The notes under the pieces: model-generated
The model's input: the letters and a program-made list of their open reading frames with translations, nothing else
Told to the model about the DNA's origin: nothing
The model's database searches: none
Shown here: positions 6,642 to 15,350 of the stretch, piece after piece
Position numbering within the stretch: the first letter of the stretch is position 1
Layout of the letters: each line of letters starts with the position of its first letter
Assembly (NCBI GenBank): GCA_964617955.1
Contig: CAZTXB010000024.1
Coordinates: 1-34,592 of the forward strand
Length of the DNA: 34,592 bases
Direction: 5' to 3'
DNA from: JABWCE01 sp964617955
Lineage (GTDB): Bacteria > Bacteroidota > Bacteroidia > NS11-12g > UBA9320
Made by a program: the position numbers and the translations under genes

Positions 6642-7388
6642 ATGAGTATATTTTTTCACTTTGGGCGTTATCTGCTTTTTTTGAAAAGCATGCTGTCGCG
6701 TCCTGAGAAGTTGCATATTTACGTCAACAGATTGTTTACCGAAATGGTAGCTATCGGAATCGGATCTTTACCTATTGTTATTCTCATCTCTATTTTTCAG
6801 GGAGCGGTAACCACAGTACAAACGGCCTACCAGCTGGTAACGCCAATGATTCCAAAAACAACGATTGGCATTATTGTAAGCGATTCGACCATACTGGAAT
6901 TAGCCCCCACCATCACTTCGCTGGTCCTTGCCGGTAAAGTGGGCTCTCACATTGCTTCCGAAATTGGAACCATGCGCATCAATGAAGAAATCGACGCACT
7001 GGAGGTCATGGGCATCAACTCAGCTGCGTTTTTAGGATTGCCAAAAATCCTGGCAGGGGTAATCATGATTCCGGTTTTGGTGATTATTTCCATTTTTTTG
7101 AGTGAAGCAGGAGGAATAGCCGCCGGTCATTTTTCAGGATCCCTCACTGCATCTGAATTTATTCAAGGCGCGCGTTCTTCTTTTAAACTTTTTACCTTGC
7201 AATTTTCATTGATTAAGGCCTTTACATTTGGTTTTATTATTACCTCGGTTTCCTCTTATCACGGTTACCATACCAAGGGTGGGGCTATTGAAGTTGGCGA
7301 GAGCAGCACAAAGGCCGTCGTTTACAGCTCTATCATGATTCTACTCGCCGATTATTTATTGGCACAACTTCTCCTCGAAAAAATATGA
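6642..7388 (+). CDS. mlaE: MlaE-family ABC transporter permease
   Basis: A 248-residue inner-membrane permease of the MlaE/YrbE family, about five to six membrane segments. MlaE with MlaF and an MCE-domain protein moves phospholipids between the inner membrane and the outer membrane. The conserved middle is present: TSLVLAGKVGSHIASEIGTM near residue 90, followed by EEIDALEVMGINSAAFLGLP, the coupling-helix region shared by the family. It overlaps mlaF by ATGA, so the pair is translationally coupled. Unlike many Bacteroidota loci, no MCE (MlaD-like) gene follows; the next gene is a peptidase. Confidence 0.93.
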   Translation: MSIFFHFGRYLLFLKSMLSRPEKLHIYVNRLFTEMVAIGIGSLPIVILISIFQGAVTTVQTAYQLVTPMIPKTTIGIIVSDSTILELAPTITSLVLAGKVGSHIASEIGTMRINEEIDALEVMGINSAAFLGLPKILAGVIMIPVLVIISIFLSEAGGIAAGHFSGSLTASEFIQGARSSFKLFTLQFSLIKAFTFGFIITSVSSYHGYHTKGGAIEVGESSTKAVVYSSIMILLADYLLAQLLLEKI

Positions 7389-8116
7389 TAGTGCTCGATA
7401 ATGTGAGAAAGGCCTTTGACGGCAAAGAAATCTTAAAGGGAATTTCCACTGTATTTGAAACCGGAAAAATAAACCTAGTCATTGGGGCCAGTGGACACGG
7501 TAAAAGTGTGTTGATGCGCTCCATGGTAGGCCTTATCAATACCGACTCAGGAACGGTGAATTACGACAACCGCGTTTTGGATTTTGAAAACTATGAGCAA
7601 ACCAAAGATATTCGCCGTGATATAGGCATGCTGTTTCAAAGTTCTGCCTTATTCAATTCATCAAGCGTGCAGGACAATGTTGCCTTTCCTCTGCAGATGT
7701 TTACCGACATGACCAAAGAAGAGCGATTGGAGAGGGTGAACTTTTGTTTAAAACACGTCAACCTTGAAAATACCAACCATAAGTTTCCGGCCGAATTGAG
7801 TGGAGGCATGAGAAAAAGGGTAGGTATTGCCAGAGCAATTGCCCTCGATATCAAATATTTATTTTGCGATGAACCCAACTCGGGGCTAGACCCCATCACT
7901 TCAAGGGTTATTGATAATTTAATAAAAGACATTACTGAGGAATTTAACATGACCACAGTGATTAATACCCATGATATGAAAACCGTTTTTGATATAGGCG
8001 ATAACATCGTTTTTATATACGACGGTGCAAAATGGTGGGAAGGGACAAAAAACGATGTCCGAAACTCAAACAACGAGAAGTTGCAGCATTTTTTAGATGC
8101 CTCTTATATTGAATAA
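7385..8116 (+). CDS. mlaF: MlaF-like ABC transporter ATP-binding protein
   Basis: A 243-residue ABC ATPase that powers the MlaE permease. Walker A is GASGHGKS (34-41), the Q loop is FQSSALFNSSS near 84, the signature is LSGGMRKRVGIARA (138-151), Walker B is YLFCDEPNSGLDP (158-170) and the H-loop is NTHDM near 194. LSGGMRKRV and GLDPITS are characteristic of the MlaF/Ttg2A subfamily. The Walker B reads DEPNSGLDP, with Asn-Ser where proteobacterial homologues usually have Thr-Thr/Ala. Start ATG overlaps the mlaE stop. Confidence 0.94.
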   Translation: MIVLDNVRKAFDGKEILKGISTVFETGKINLVIGASGHGKSVLMRSMVGLINTDSGTVNYDNRVLDFENYEQTKDIRRDIGMLFQSSALFNSSSVQDNVAFPLQMFTDMTKEERLERVNFCLKHVNLENTNHKFPAELSGGMRKRVGIARAIALDIKYLFCDEPNSGLDPITSRVIDNLIKDITEEFNMTTVINTHDMKTVFDIGDNIVFIYDGAKWWEGTKNDVRNSNNEKLQHFLDASYIE

Positions 8117-8154
8117 TTTATAAACTTTGGATAACACCTCAGGAACCATCAGGT

Positions 8155-10275
8155 ATGAAAAAAATTAAATATGCCATCATTGCCATTATTTGTTTAGCCT
8201 TTAAGCCCATTGCGCCGGAAGAAGGCATGTTTCTGCTCAACCAGTTGGAAGGGGCTAATTTGCAACAGTCAGGTTTAAAAATTCCCTTAACCGAAGTATA
8301 CAATCCTGAAGGTGTGAGTTTAATAGATGCTCTGGTAAGGCTTGATGGCTGCACAGGATCCTTTGTGAGCGACGAGGGACTCATCATTACCAACCACCAT
8401 TGCGCATTTGGAGCGGCCGCGGCCTTAAGCAGCAAAGAAAACAACTACATCGAAAATGGTTTCTACGCCACCACTATGGAAGCGGAAGTTAAAACGAGTA
8501 TGACCTGTAAAATCACCCAATCCTACCTGGATGTAAGCGAAAAAGTGCTTAAAGGCGTCGATGAAAAAATGGATTATTCTAAGCGCAATGAGGTGGTCAA
8601 TGCCAATATTCAGGCCCTGGTTAAACAAGAATCTGCGCAATTCCCGGAATTGAAGGTGGAAGTCTCAACCATGTCAGTCGGAAAATTTTATACCTTGTAC
8701 CGATATAAAGTGCTCACCGACATAAGGCTGGTATATGTTCCTCCCCGCAGTGTAGGGGAGTTTGGAGGAGAAAGCGACAACTGGGTTTGGCCCCGTCACA
8801 ATGCCGACTTTTCTTATGTAAGGGCTTACGAGAACAACCGTCCCTACACCCCAAAAAAATATTTAAAAATAAATGCCGGTGGTACCAAAGAAAATGATTT
8901 TGTGTTTATTCTCGGTTATCCGGGAAGAACTTTTCGGCACCAGCCCTACAAATTTCTTGAGTATCAAAAAGACAATATCCTTCCCTTCATAGCCGATTGG
9001 TTTGAATTTAAAATTAGTTCCATGAAAAATTGGGCAGGGGAGGATGAAAGTCGAAACATCCTGGTAGCCAGTTATATAAAATCATTGGCCAATACCTCCA
9101 AAAACTACCGGGGAAAAATTCAGGGCCTGAGACGAACCTCAGTAATTGCCGAAAAACGACGTGAAAACGAAAAACTAAAAGAATTCGTTAAATCCTCCAC
9201 CCAATTAAAGGAAACCTATTGGGGGATACTTGATAAAATCGACGCCCTCTACGATTTAAACATATCCCTCGCCAAAAGAGACCTTTTGGTCAATGAAATC
9301 TATCAGAGTGTTGGCGTATTCCATGCCGCCAATTTTATAAATCAGGTGAACACCGACCTGCTCACTGTTGACAAAGCAGCGAGAAAAGAAACTTTGCAAA
9401 AGAATTTACCCGATTTAAAAAAGACCCTTCAATCGGCCTACCGAATTTATGATCCTGAAATAGATAAAGCTTACCTCCTTAAACTCTTGTTGGAAATAAA
9501 TGCCTTGCCCGACAACATCAAACCGGCATTCATGAAGTCCATTAAGGGTAAATCGGACAGTAAAACCAACATTATAAAATTTGTGGATCGCTTATATGCA
9601 AAATCGAAGCTTAAAAACACCAAGAATACATGGGAGCTTTTTGATCGTGACATCTCAAAGTTTCTTACGGCTAAAGAACCGATGATTTCCTTCGCAAGAC
9701 TGGTGAACCTCGAAGCATCGGTAAACCAAAAAGCCCTGTCCGACCGCAACGCACAAATTGCAGCGCTGATGCCAAAGTTTACTGAAATAAAAATGAAGTT
9801 CAATGAAGCTACTTTCATCCCTGATGCGAATGCCACTTTAAGGTTGACCTATGGCCATGTAAAGGGTTACAGTCCTGAGGACGGAGTATACAATAAGCCT
9901 TTCACCTATTTAAAAGGAATTCTTGAAAAAGTAAAGGAATCCGGCGATTACTATATGCCGCAAAACATCTTAAAAACCTATCAATCAGTGCAAGCAGCCG
10001 ATGTTCTAAAGGATCCGGTTGCCAACGACGTGGTGGTGGCCTTGCTTTATAATTTAGATACTACGGGTGGCAACTCGGGAAGTCCTGTTTTAGATGCCAA
10101 TGGCGATTTAATTGGCGTCAACTTTGACCGTGCCTTTACTGCAACTATCAACGATTATGCATGGAATGAAGAATACAGCCGTTCGATAGGCGTCGACATA
10201 CGGTATGTGCTCTATGTGATGAAATACATTGGCAAAACAGACCGATTGCTGCAGGAATTAAAATTAAACATTTAG
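8155..10275 (+). CDS. S46 family dipeptidyl-peptidase (DPP7/DPP11 type)
   Basis: A 706-residue periplasmic serine peptidase of family S46, which removes N-terminal dipeptides from peptides taken up as carbon or nitrogen source. A short hydrophobic leader (residues 1-20) suggests export. The catalytic His is in CTGSFVSDEGLIITNHHCAF (66-85), the Asp in ESDNWVWPRHNADFSY near 200-215, and the Ser in TTGGNSGSPVLDANG (Ser about 641), with VDIRYVLYV near the C-terminus. Length fits DPP7/DPP11 (about 700-720). I could not decide between the hydrophobic (DPP7) and acidic (DPP11) P1 preference. It starts 38 bp after mlaF and may be in the same transcript, although a functional link is not evident. Confidence 0.94.
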   Translation: MKKIKYAIIAIICLAFKPIAPEEGMFLLNQLEGANLQQSGLKIPLTEVYNPEGVSLIDALVRLDGCTGSFVSDEGLIITNHHCAFGAAAALSSKENNYIENGFYATTMEAEVKTSMTCKITQSYLDVSEKVLKGVDEKMDYSKRNEVVNANIQALVKQESAQFPELKVEVSTMSVGKFYTLYRYKVLTDIRLVYVPPRSVGEFGGESDNWVWPRHNADFSYVRAYENNRPYTPKKYLKINAGGTKENDFVFILGYPGRTFRHQPYKFLEYQKDNILPFIADWFEFKISSMKNWAGEDESRNILVASYIKSLANTSKNYRGKIQGLRRTSVIAEKRRENEKLKEFVKSSTQLKETYWGILDKIDALYDLNISLAKRDLLVNEIYQSVGVFHAANFINQVNTDLLTVDKAARKETLQKNLPDLKKTLQSAYRIYDPEIDKAYLLKLLLEINALPDNIKPAFMKSIKGKSDSKTNIIKFVDRLYAKSKLKNTKNTWELFDRDISKFLTAKEPMISFARLVNLEASVNQKALSDRNAQIAALMPKFTEIKMKFNEATFIPDANATLRLTYGHVKGYSPEDGVYNKPFTYLKGILEKVKESGDYYMPQNILKTYQSVQAADVLKDPVANDVVVALLYNLDTTGGNSGSPVLDANGDLIGVNFDRAFTATINDYAWNEEYSRSIGVDIRYVLYVMKYIGKTDRLLQELKLNI

Positions 10276-10329
10276 GGTGTCTCCGGCTCATTCAGATCGA
10301 AACCATGGTGGAGAAAGCCAAAAGATCAC

Positions 10330-10848
10330 ATGGAAAAAAATATTTTTGCCCCCTATAAAGTATTAGCAAGCAGTGATCAGGAGTTGACTCTTAGCGAGTC
10401 AAGGCCTCGAAGGATTTTCTTATTTTTCTTTTTCCGGATTTATCCTTGGATCATGCTTTCCGGGACCCTTGCAATTGTACTCGTTTTTTCACTGCCATTG
10501 AAATATGCCATGGGCCTGCTCACCATTGGGCTGATTTTTTCATTCATCGCTATTTTTAAAAATTATGTGATGGAAATAATCATCAATAGACAGAAGATAC
10601 AGGTTGAATATCAAACCTTTTTAGGCCGAAGGAAACGGGAATGTGAGGTAGCAGAAATCGAAAAAATAACAGTGGAGACTTTCTACTTTGGCAATTTTGG
10701 AGGGTTCTATTATATGGCTAAGCCGAAAGATCAAAAAACCACCTTACGCCTTTTTACAATACCGAGATGGTATATGAAATTGGAGAACAGGAGCCTCATC
10801 AACCAAAAATTGGAGCAGCTTACCGGTATCATAGTGGAGAGGTGGTAG
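10330..10848 (+). CDS. Small membrane protein, PH-like C-terminal half
   Basis: A 172-residue protein I do not recognise by name. Two hydrophobic segments (about 27-55 and 58-76) form a membrane hairpin. The C-terminal half alternates short strands (MEIIINRQKIQVEYQTF, then CEVAEIEKITVET) and ends with RWYMKLENRSLINQKLEQLTG, an arrangement like bacterial PH-domain membrane proteins. That comparison is structural intuition, not a motif match. It lies 54 bp after the S46 peptidase on the same strand. MITE-like copy 2 begins 17 bp past its stop. Confidence 0.75.
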   Translation: MEKNIFAPYKVLASSDQELTLSESRPRRIFLFFFFRIYPWIMLSGTLAIVLVFSLPLKYAMGLLTIGLIFSFIAIFKNYVMEIIINRQKIQVEYQTFLGRRKRECEVAEIEKITVETFYFGNFGGFYYMAKPKDQKTTLRLFTIPRWYMKLENRSLINQKLEQLTGIIVERW

Positions 10849-11250
10849 TTTTTGCAAACTGTATAGGGCCTGCTGAAAAAGTTCAGTGTGCGTTCATTAT
10901 AAGGAGGCAAGGCGAAGATTTACTTTGACGTACCTCGAGCCGAAGCCGACGAAGTATTACCAATGTGATTTACACAATACTCAAATTATTATGAAAAGCA
11001 TACAGTGGTAAATGCCGATGGATGCAAATGTTTAGGTCAAATTGAGGAACGAAAATTTGTACTATTACATTTGACCAATCGGTGTAAGGGACGTACAATG
11101 AACTAACGCTGGATATGAAATTTTAGATCCAAGGGATTTTGTAATACTGGTGCATGCTTTGCACCCATATAAATAAAAATTGGTTCAAGCTATAATAACA
11201 CTAGGCTTTTGCGTGTTTTTCAGCAGGCCCTATTTAGGGTATTAATTTTA
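10849..11250. other. 402-bp gene-free interval between convergent genes
   Basis: The gap between the small membrane protein (plus) and fmt (minus) is almost entirely filled by the second MITE-like element. Only 17 bp on the left and 20 bp on the right are outside it. I see no separate hairpin terminator for either flanking gene. Confidence 0.8.
10866..11230 (+). mobile_element. MITE-like non-autonomous element, copy 2 (365 bp)
   Basis: Same 15-bp terminal inverted repeats as copy 1 (10866-10880 and 11216-11230), again bounded by TA (10864-10865 and 11231-11232). The first about 100 bp and the 13-mer CAATGAACTAACG (11096-11108) match copy 1. Between them copy 2 has roughly 130 extra bases. 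Inside are an inner inverted repeat, AGTTCAGTGTGCGT at 10880-10893 against the complement of 11091-11104 (12 of 14 match), a hairpin at 10931-10937/10950-10956, and a perfect 6-bp hairpin GGTGCA/TGCACC at 11149-11154/11160-11165. No reading frame of interest is present. Confidence 0.8.
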
Positions 11251-12156
11251 CTACAATTTCAGGCCGTTCACGAAATCTGAAACCTGCATTTTTCGTTTGC
11301 CTTCAGGTTGAACGATTTCAGGATAATACCAACCATCCGCTGCTGAAATTCTAAAATGCTTGTCTCTATCTATTTCAAATTCACCAAACTTTAAACCTGT
11401 TTCGGGGGACCAATGTCCCTTATAAATTTTTAAGGTTTTGTTTTGAAAGTGGGTAAAAGCCCCTGGTACAGGCGATAACCCGCGTATTTGGTTATGTATT
11501 TTAGCTACAGATTGCGACCAATCGATCTCACAAGTTTCTTTAAAAATTTTGCTTGCCTTTTTCGCATGGGCATCCATGATTTGCTCGTGTGTTTCGTATC
11601 GGCCACTTTTTATTTTTATTAAAGATTCCACCACCAGTTCTGCACCGGCTTCCATTAATCGGTCATGAAGGGAACCCGCATCATCCTCCGGATAAATTTC
11701 AATTTCTCTTTGCAACAGAATATCCCCTGTATCAATCTCATGCTTGAGAAAAAAAGTGGTGACACCGGTTTTTGTTTCCCCATTCATAATGGCGTGATTG
11801 ATGGGTGCAGCACCCCGATAGTCGGGGAGAAGGGAGGCATGCAAATTAAGCGTTCCAAGGGGAGGAAAATTCCAAACCGATTCAGGCATCATTCGAAAAG
11901 CAATCACAATCTGTAGGTCTGGATTCAAATTGGAGAGTTGTTTTTGAAAGGCTTCCGATTTTAAATTTTCAGGTTGCAAAAGAGGTATATTCTCCTGAAT
12001 TGCCCAATCTTTTACGGCAGAGGTATGCAGCTTCATGCCTCTTCCGGCCGGCTTATCCGGACTTGTCACTACAGCCACAGGCGTAAATCCTGATGCGTGC
12101 ATCTTCGATAAACTGGCTACTGCAAAATTAGGGGTGCCATAAAACACAATTCTCAT
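11251..12156 (-). CDS. fmt: Methionyl-tRNA formyltransferase
   Basis: A 301-residue Fmt, which formylates the initiator Met-tRNA using 10-formyl-THF. The start MRIVFYGTPNFAV at the ATG at 12156 matches the family N-terminus; an upstream in-frame ATG at 12198 would run into lepB and add 14 unrelated residues. The active-site block is SLLPDYRGAAPINHAIMNG near residues 109-127, then GVTTFFLKHEIDTGDILL. The C-terminal OB-like domain is shorter than usual but has INQI-type IHNQIRGLSPVPGAFT. It is the last gene of dapB-lepB-fmt, 11 bp after lepB. The partner deformylase gene (def) is also in this window at 21285. Confidence 0.96.
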   Translation of the reverse strand: MRIVFYGTPNFAVASLSKMHASGFTPVAVVTSPDKPAGRGMKLHTSAVKDWAIQENIPLLQPENLKSEAFQKQLSNLNPDLQIVIAFRMMPESVWNFPPLGTLNLHASLLPDYRGAAPINHAIMNGETKTGVTTFFLKHEIDTGDILLQREIEIYPEDDAGSLHDRLMEAGAELVVESLIKIKSGRYETHEQIMDAHAKKASKIFKETCEIDWSQSVAKIHNQIRGLSPVPGAFTHFQNKTLKIYKGHWSPETGLKFGEFEIDRDKHFRISAADGWYYPEIVQPEGKRKMQVSDFVNGLKL

Positions 12157-12167
12157 GGCTTTGTGTT

Positions 12168-13454
12168 CTAATGAATTCCCATAAATATCCGGTTCCAACG
12201 GATGCCTTTAAACTTCTTTTTTTCCAAAGGTTGGCCTTGCGCCTGTGGAATATATTGAACGTCGGAACGGATAGAGAACCAAACAAATAACGCTTTGCCC
12301 ACCACATGGTCTTCGGGCACAAAACCCCAAAAGCGAGAATCCAAACTGTTGTGTCGGTTATCTCCCATCATGAAATAATAATTCATTTTAAAGGTATAAT
12401 CGGTGATGGGTTTGCCGTTTAAAGTAAATCCTTCACCCGATTGCTCCAATTTCCCGGATCTTTCGTATTGCTCGATAGGCAGTTTATATAGCCAGTAGTT
12501 TTTCTCATTCATCGGAATTTTTTGACCTGCTTTTGGAACGTAAAGAGGGCCAAAAAAATCGCGAGACCAGTCGATGCCGTTCCACTGAGGATATGTTGAA
12601 CCTGGCTCGTGCTCAGGGCTCATTTCCACTTTAATGTCCTTCACATTGCTTTCCTTTTTCAATGCTTTCAACATGTCCTTGGTAAGCGAAAAGGTGTTGG
12701 TGTATAAATCCTTATCCGTGATGTCAAGCTTATCGAGTAATTTGTTGTTAAAACCTGTGCCATCGGTAGTAACCTTATACGAATATTCTCCTTTTAGAGG
12801 ATCGGCGACTATTTTGCCATTGACGTATACCACTCCGTTTACCAGTTTAATTTCATCTCCGGGTATGGCGATACAGCGCTTTATATAATTGGTCTTTTTA
12901 TCTACCGGAAATTCATATTCACCCGGAAAATTAAACACCACCACGTCCCCATTTTTAATTTTTTGAAAGCCAGGCAATCTATAATAGGGGAGTTGCAGTG
13001 AAGGCGAGTAGGCCTTCATTCCAATGATGGGCAGGGTTTGATGCGCAAAAGGAACAGAAAGCGGGGTCATGGGTAAACGGGCCCCATAGTTCACTTTACT
13101 CACAAACAAAAAATCGCCGACTAAGAGACTTTTCTCCATAGAAGGGGTTGGAATTTGATAAGCTTCAATAAACAGAGAGCGAATAAAGGTAGCCGCAAGC
13201 ACAGCGAAGAGTATGGCGTCGACCCACTCACCATAACGGCTTCCTTTTTTTATATTATAGCGGTAGTAGTAATAAAAAGTAACGGCACCTTGCCACATGA
13301 TAAAAAACACAAGCGCTACCAATATATTGGCCCCGGCACCGAGGGTGTATAATAAAAATATGGCCACATTGATAATGGACCAAATGGTGAAGTAGATTTT
13401 AGTATTGCGCGGAAATTGTTTTATTTTCTCAATCAGATTTTTAAAGAATTTCAT
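12168..13454 (-). CDS. lepB: Signal peptidase I (long Bacteroidota form)
   Basis: A 428-residue inner-membrane peptidase that removes Sec signal peptides. Three hydrophobic segments occupy about 20-62 and 77-96. The Ser nucleophile is S105 (IPTPSMEKSL), the general-base Lys is K192 (NYIKRCIAIPGDEI), and MMGDNRHNSLDSRFWGFVPE (362-381) is the conserved family box. About 130 residues (roughly 220-355) are inserted between the catalytic Lys box and the GDN box, as in other Bacteroidota LepB proteins. It lies 62 bp after dapB and 11 bp before fmt on the minus strand. Confidence 0.96.
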   Translation of the reverse strand: MKFFKNLIEKIKQFPRNTKIYFTIWSIINVAIFLLYTLGAGANILVALVFFIMWQGAVTFYYYYRYNIKKGSRYGEWVDAILFAVLAATFIRSLFIEAYQIPTPSMEKSLLVGDFLFVSKVNYGARLPMTPLSVPFAHQTLPIIGMKAYSPSLQLPYYRLPGFQKIKNGDVVVFNFPGEYEFPVDKKTNYIKRCIAIPGDEIKLVNGVVYVNGKIVADPLKGEYSYKVTTDGTGFNNKLLDKLDITDKDLYTNTFSLTKDMLKALKKESNVKDIKVEMSPEHEPGSTYPQWNGIDWSRDFFGPLYVPKAGQKIPMNEKNYWLYKLPIEQYERSGKLEQSGEGFTLNGKPITDYTFKMNYYFMMGDNRHNSLDSRFWGFVPEDHVVGKALFVWFSIRSDVQYIPQAQGQPLEKKKFKGIRWNRIFMGIH

Positions 13455-13516
13455 TTTATGTTTTAATGGGTGGTTTCTTGTGATGAATATTTATGAATAG
13501 AGTGTTTTGAGTCTTT

Positions 13517-14245
13517 CTAGCGAGTGTATCCCAGCATGTCCGACATGGTGTAAATACCCTTTTTACCGATGAGCCACTGTGCCGCCTCAATAGCACCCAG
13601 CGCAAATCCATTTCTGTTAAAAGCTTTATGTGTAATCATGATCTCGTCTACATTGCTCCTGTAATTGACCGTATGTGTCCCTGGAACCTCGTCCTCTCTT
13701 ACCGAAACAATGCTCAAATCAAACGCAGATTTAACCGGCTTATGATTGGCATCTTGACTAACCCATTGTTTTTTTCTATCAAGGTATTTTATTAACCCTT
13801 CGGCCAAGGTGATGGCAGTGCCGCTCGGGGCGTCTTTTTTCTGGATATGGTGAATTTCTTCCATTTCCGGTTCATATTCAGGCTGTCCATTCATGAGCCC
13901 GGCAAGCACTTTGTTCAACTCGAAAAAAATGTTCACCCCCAAACTAAAATTTGTGGCATAAAACAAAGAAGCTTGTTGCTCATAGGCCGCTTTTTTAATC
14001 TCTTCAAATTGTCCATACCACCCTGTGGTTCCAACCACAACGGGGATATTGGATTTGAAGCAGGAAAGAATGTTTCCAATGGCCGCCTCGGGATGAGTAA
14101 ACTCAATGGCTACCTCTGCACCATTCAAATGATTGGATACCGCATCGCCGATGTCAATTCTTGCCACCACTTCATGCCCTTTTTCGACAGCAAGTTTTTC
14201 AATGGTTTTGCCCATTTTACCGTATCCTATAAGTGCTATGCGCAT
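13517..14245 (-). CDS. dapB: 4-hydroxy-tetrahydrodipicolinate reductase
   Basis: A 242-residue DapB, the second committed step of the lysine/diaminopimelate pathway, which supplies meso-DAP for peptidoglycan. The NAD(P) loop is ALIGYGKMGKTI (4-15), VGTTGW is near 92, and the catalytic box EIHHIQKKDAPSGTA is near residues 130-145. Length is slightly below the proteobacterial norm, typical of Bacteroidota. It heads the dapB-lepB-fmt unit. A perfect -7 motif TAGTTTTG lies 7 nt before the ATG. Confidence 0.96.
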   Translation of the reverse strand: MRIALIGYGKMGKTIEKLAVEKGHEVVARIDIGDAVSNHLNGAEVAIEFTHPEAAIGNILSCFKSNIPVVVGTTGWYGQFEEIKKAAYEQQASLFYATNFSLGVNIFFELNKVLAGLMNGQPEYEPEMEEIHHIQKKDAPSGTAITLAEGLIKYLDRKKQWVSQDANHKPVKSAFDLSIVSVREDEVPGTHTVNYRSNVDEIMITHKAFNRNGFALGAIEAAQWLIGKKGIYTMSDMLGYTR

Positions 14246-14252
14246 TGTTGTG

Positions 14253-14260
14253 CAAAACTA
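14253..14260 (-). promoter_or_regulatory. -7 promoter element TAGTTTTG of dapB
   Basis: Exact TAnnTTTG on the minus strand with 7 nt to the dapB ATG; again a near-leaderless arrangement. Confidence 0.5.
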
Positions 14261-14318
14261 CAATACTTAAGCCTCTTTTTTTGTGTTTTAGGATGAGGTA
14301 ATTTTACACACTCAATCC

Positions 14319-15329
14319 ATGGCTTTAAAAAATAAAATAATCCTCATTTTGTTTGTGCTCCTTTTTTCACTGGGGGCTCTGGTGTTCTGGGTTTTTAATT
14401 CAGGCGCGACTCATAAAACCGAACTGTTTATCGAAACCGGCGACACGCCTGAGCTTTTTTACGCTCAATTGAAAGCAAAAAACTGCATAAAGAATTGGAC
14501 AGCTTTCAAAATAGGCGTTAAGCTTATACGCCTTCACAAAGTTTATCCCGGAAAATATTTAATCACCAAGGGGATGAGCAACCGAGAATTACTCAATATG
14601 GTAAAATATGGCAGGCAAACCGACATCGCCTTCAGGTTTGGAAACAACATATACCCCGAGGAGTTGTTCAGTGCCTTAGGAAAGAAATTCGAAGCGGATT
14701 CGGCCAGCTGGGCCAGGGCCATTTACAACCCATCGGCTCTGGCCACTCTGGGGCTCGACAGTTTGAGTGCCATTTCCATTTTTTGGACCGACACCTACCA
14801 TTTTCCATGGGCGATTAAGCCCGATAAAATGGTACTTAAATTTTTTAACGAAAATCAAAAGTTTTGGAATCCTGAGCGCTTCGGTAAAATTGCAAAAACC
14901 GGTCTAAAATCGAGTCGGGAAGTTTACATTCTGGCCTCTATTATTGAGAAGGAAGCGGCCAGGGATGAAGAATTGCCCCTGATGGCAGGAGTCTATCTCA
15001 ACCGTTTGAGGATTGGAATGCCTCTTCAAGCCGACCCTACCGTAAAATTTGCCTCCGGCGACAGAACCATGCGCCGAATTTCAGGCGCCACTACTGAAAT
15101 AGAATCTCATTATAACACTTATAAAAATCTAGGGCTGCCGCCTGGGCCATTAGGCATTACAAGCAAAGCCGGTGTTGACGCAGTATTGAATTATACGCCT
15201 AGTGACTATCTTTACTTTTGTGCAAAAGAAGACTTTTCAGGCTACCACAACTTTACCAAGAGCTATTCGCAACATCTTTTAAATGCTAAATTATACAGAG
15301 CGGCCTTAACGGCAAGAGGAATCAACTAA
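14319..15329 (+). CDS. mltG: Endolytic transglycosylase MltG
   Basis: A 336-residue YceG/MltG protein, a membrane-anchored lytic transglycosylase that cuts nascent glycan strands and may set their length. One N-terminal membrane anchor (about 6-25) is followed by a LysM-like region and the catalytic domain. The catalytic Glu is in YILASIIEKEAARDEE near residue 205, then AGVYLNRLRIGMPLQADPTV and the late GLPPGPLGITSKAG, all diagnostic. It is convergent with the L,D-transpeptidase-like gene, with 21 bp between the two stops, and divergent from dapB; all three touch peptidoglycan metabolism. Confidence 0.95.
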   Translation: MALKNKIILILFVLLFSLGALVFWVFNSGATHKTELFIETGDTPELFYAQLKAKNCIKNWTAFKIGVKLIRLHKVYPGKYLITKGMSNRELLNMVKYGRQTDIAFRFGNNIYPEELFSALGKKFEADSASWARAIYNPSALATLGLDSLSAISIFWTDTYHFPWAIKPDKMVLKFFNENQKFWNPERFGKIAKTGLKSSREVYILASIIEKEAARDEELPLMAGVYLNRLRIGMPLQADPTVKFASGDRTMRRISGATTEIESHYNTYKNLGLPPGPLGITSKAGVDAVLNYTPSDYLYFCAKEDFSGYHNFTKSYSQHLLNAKLYRAALTARGIN

Positions 15330-15350
15330 AACAAGCGTCAAATTTCTTTT

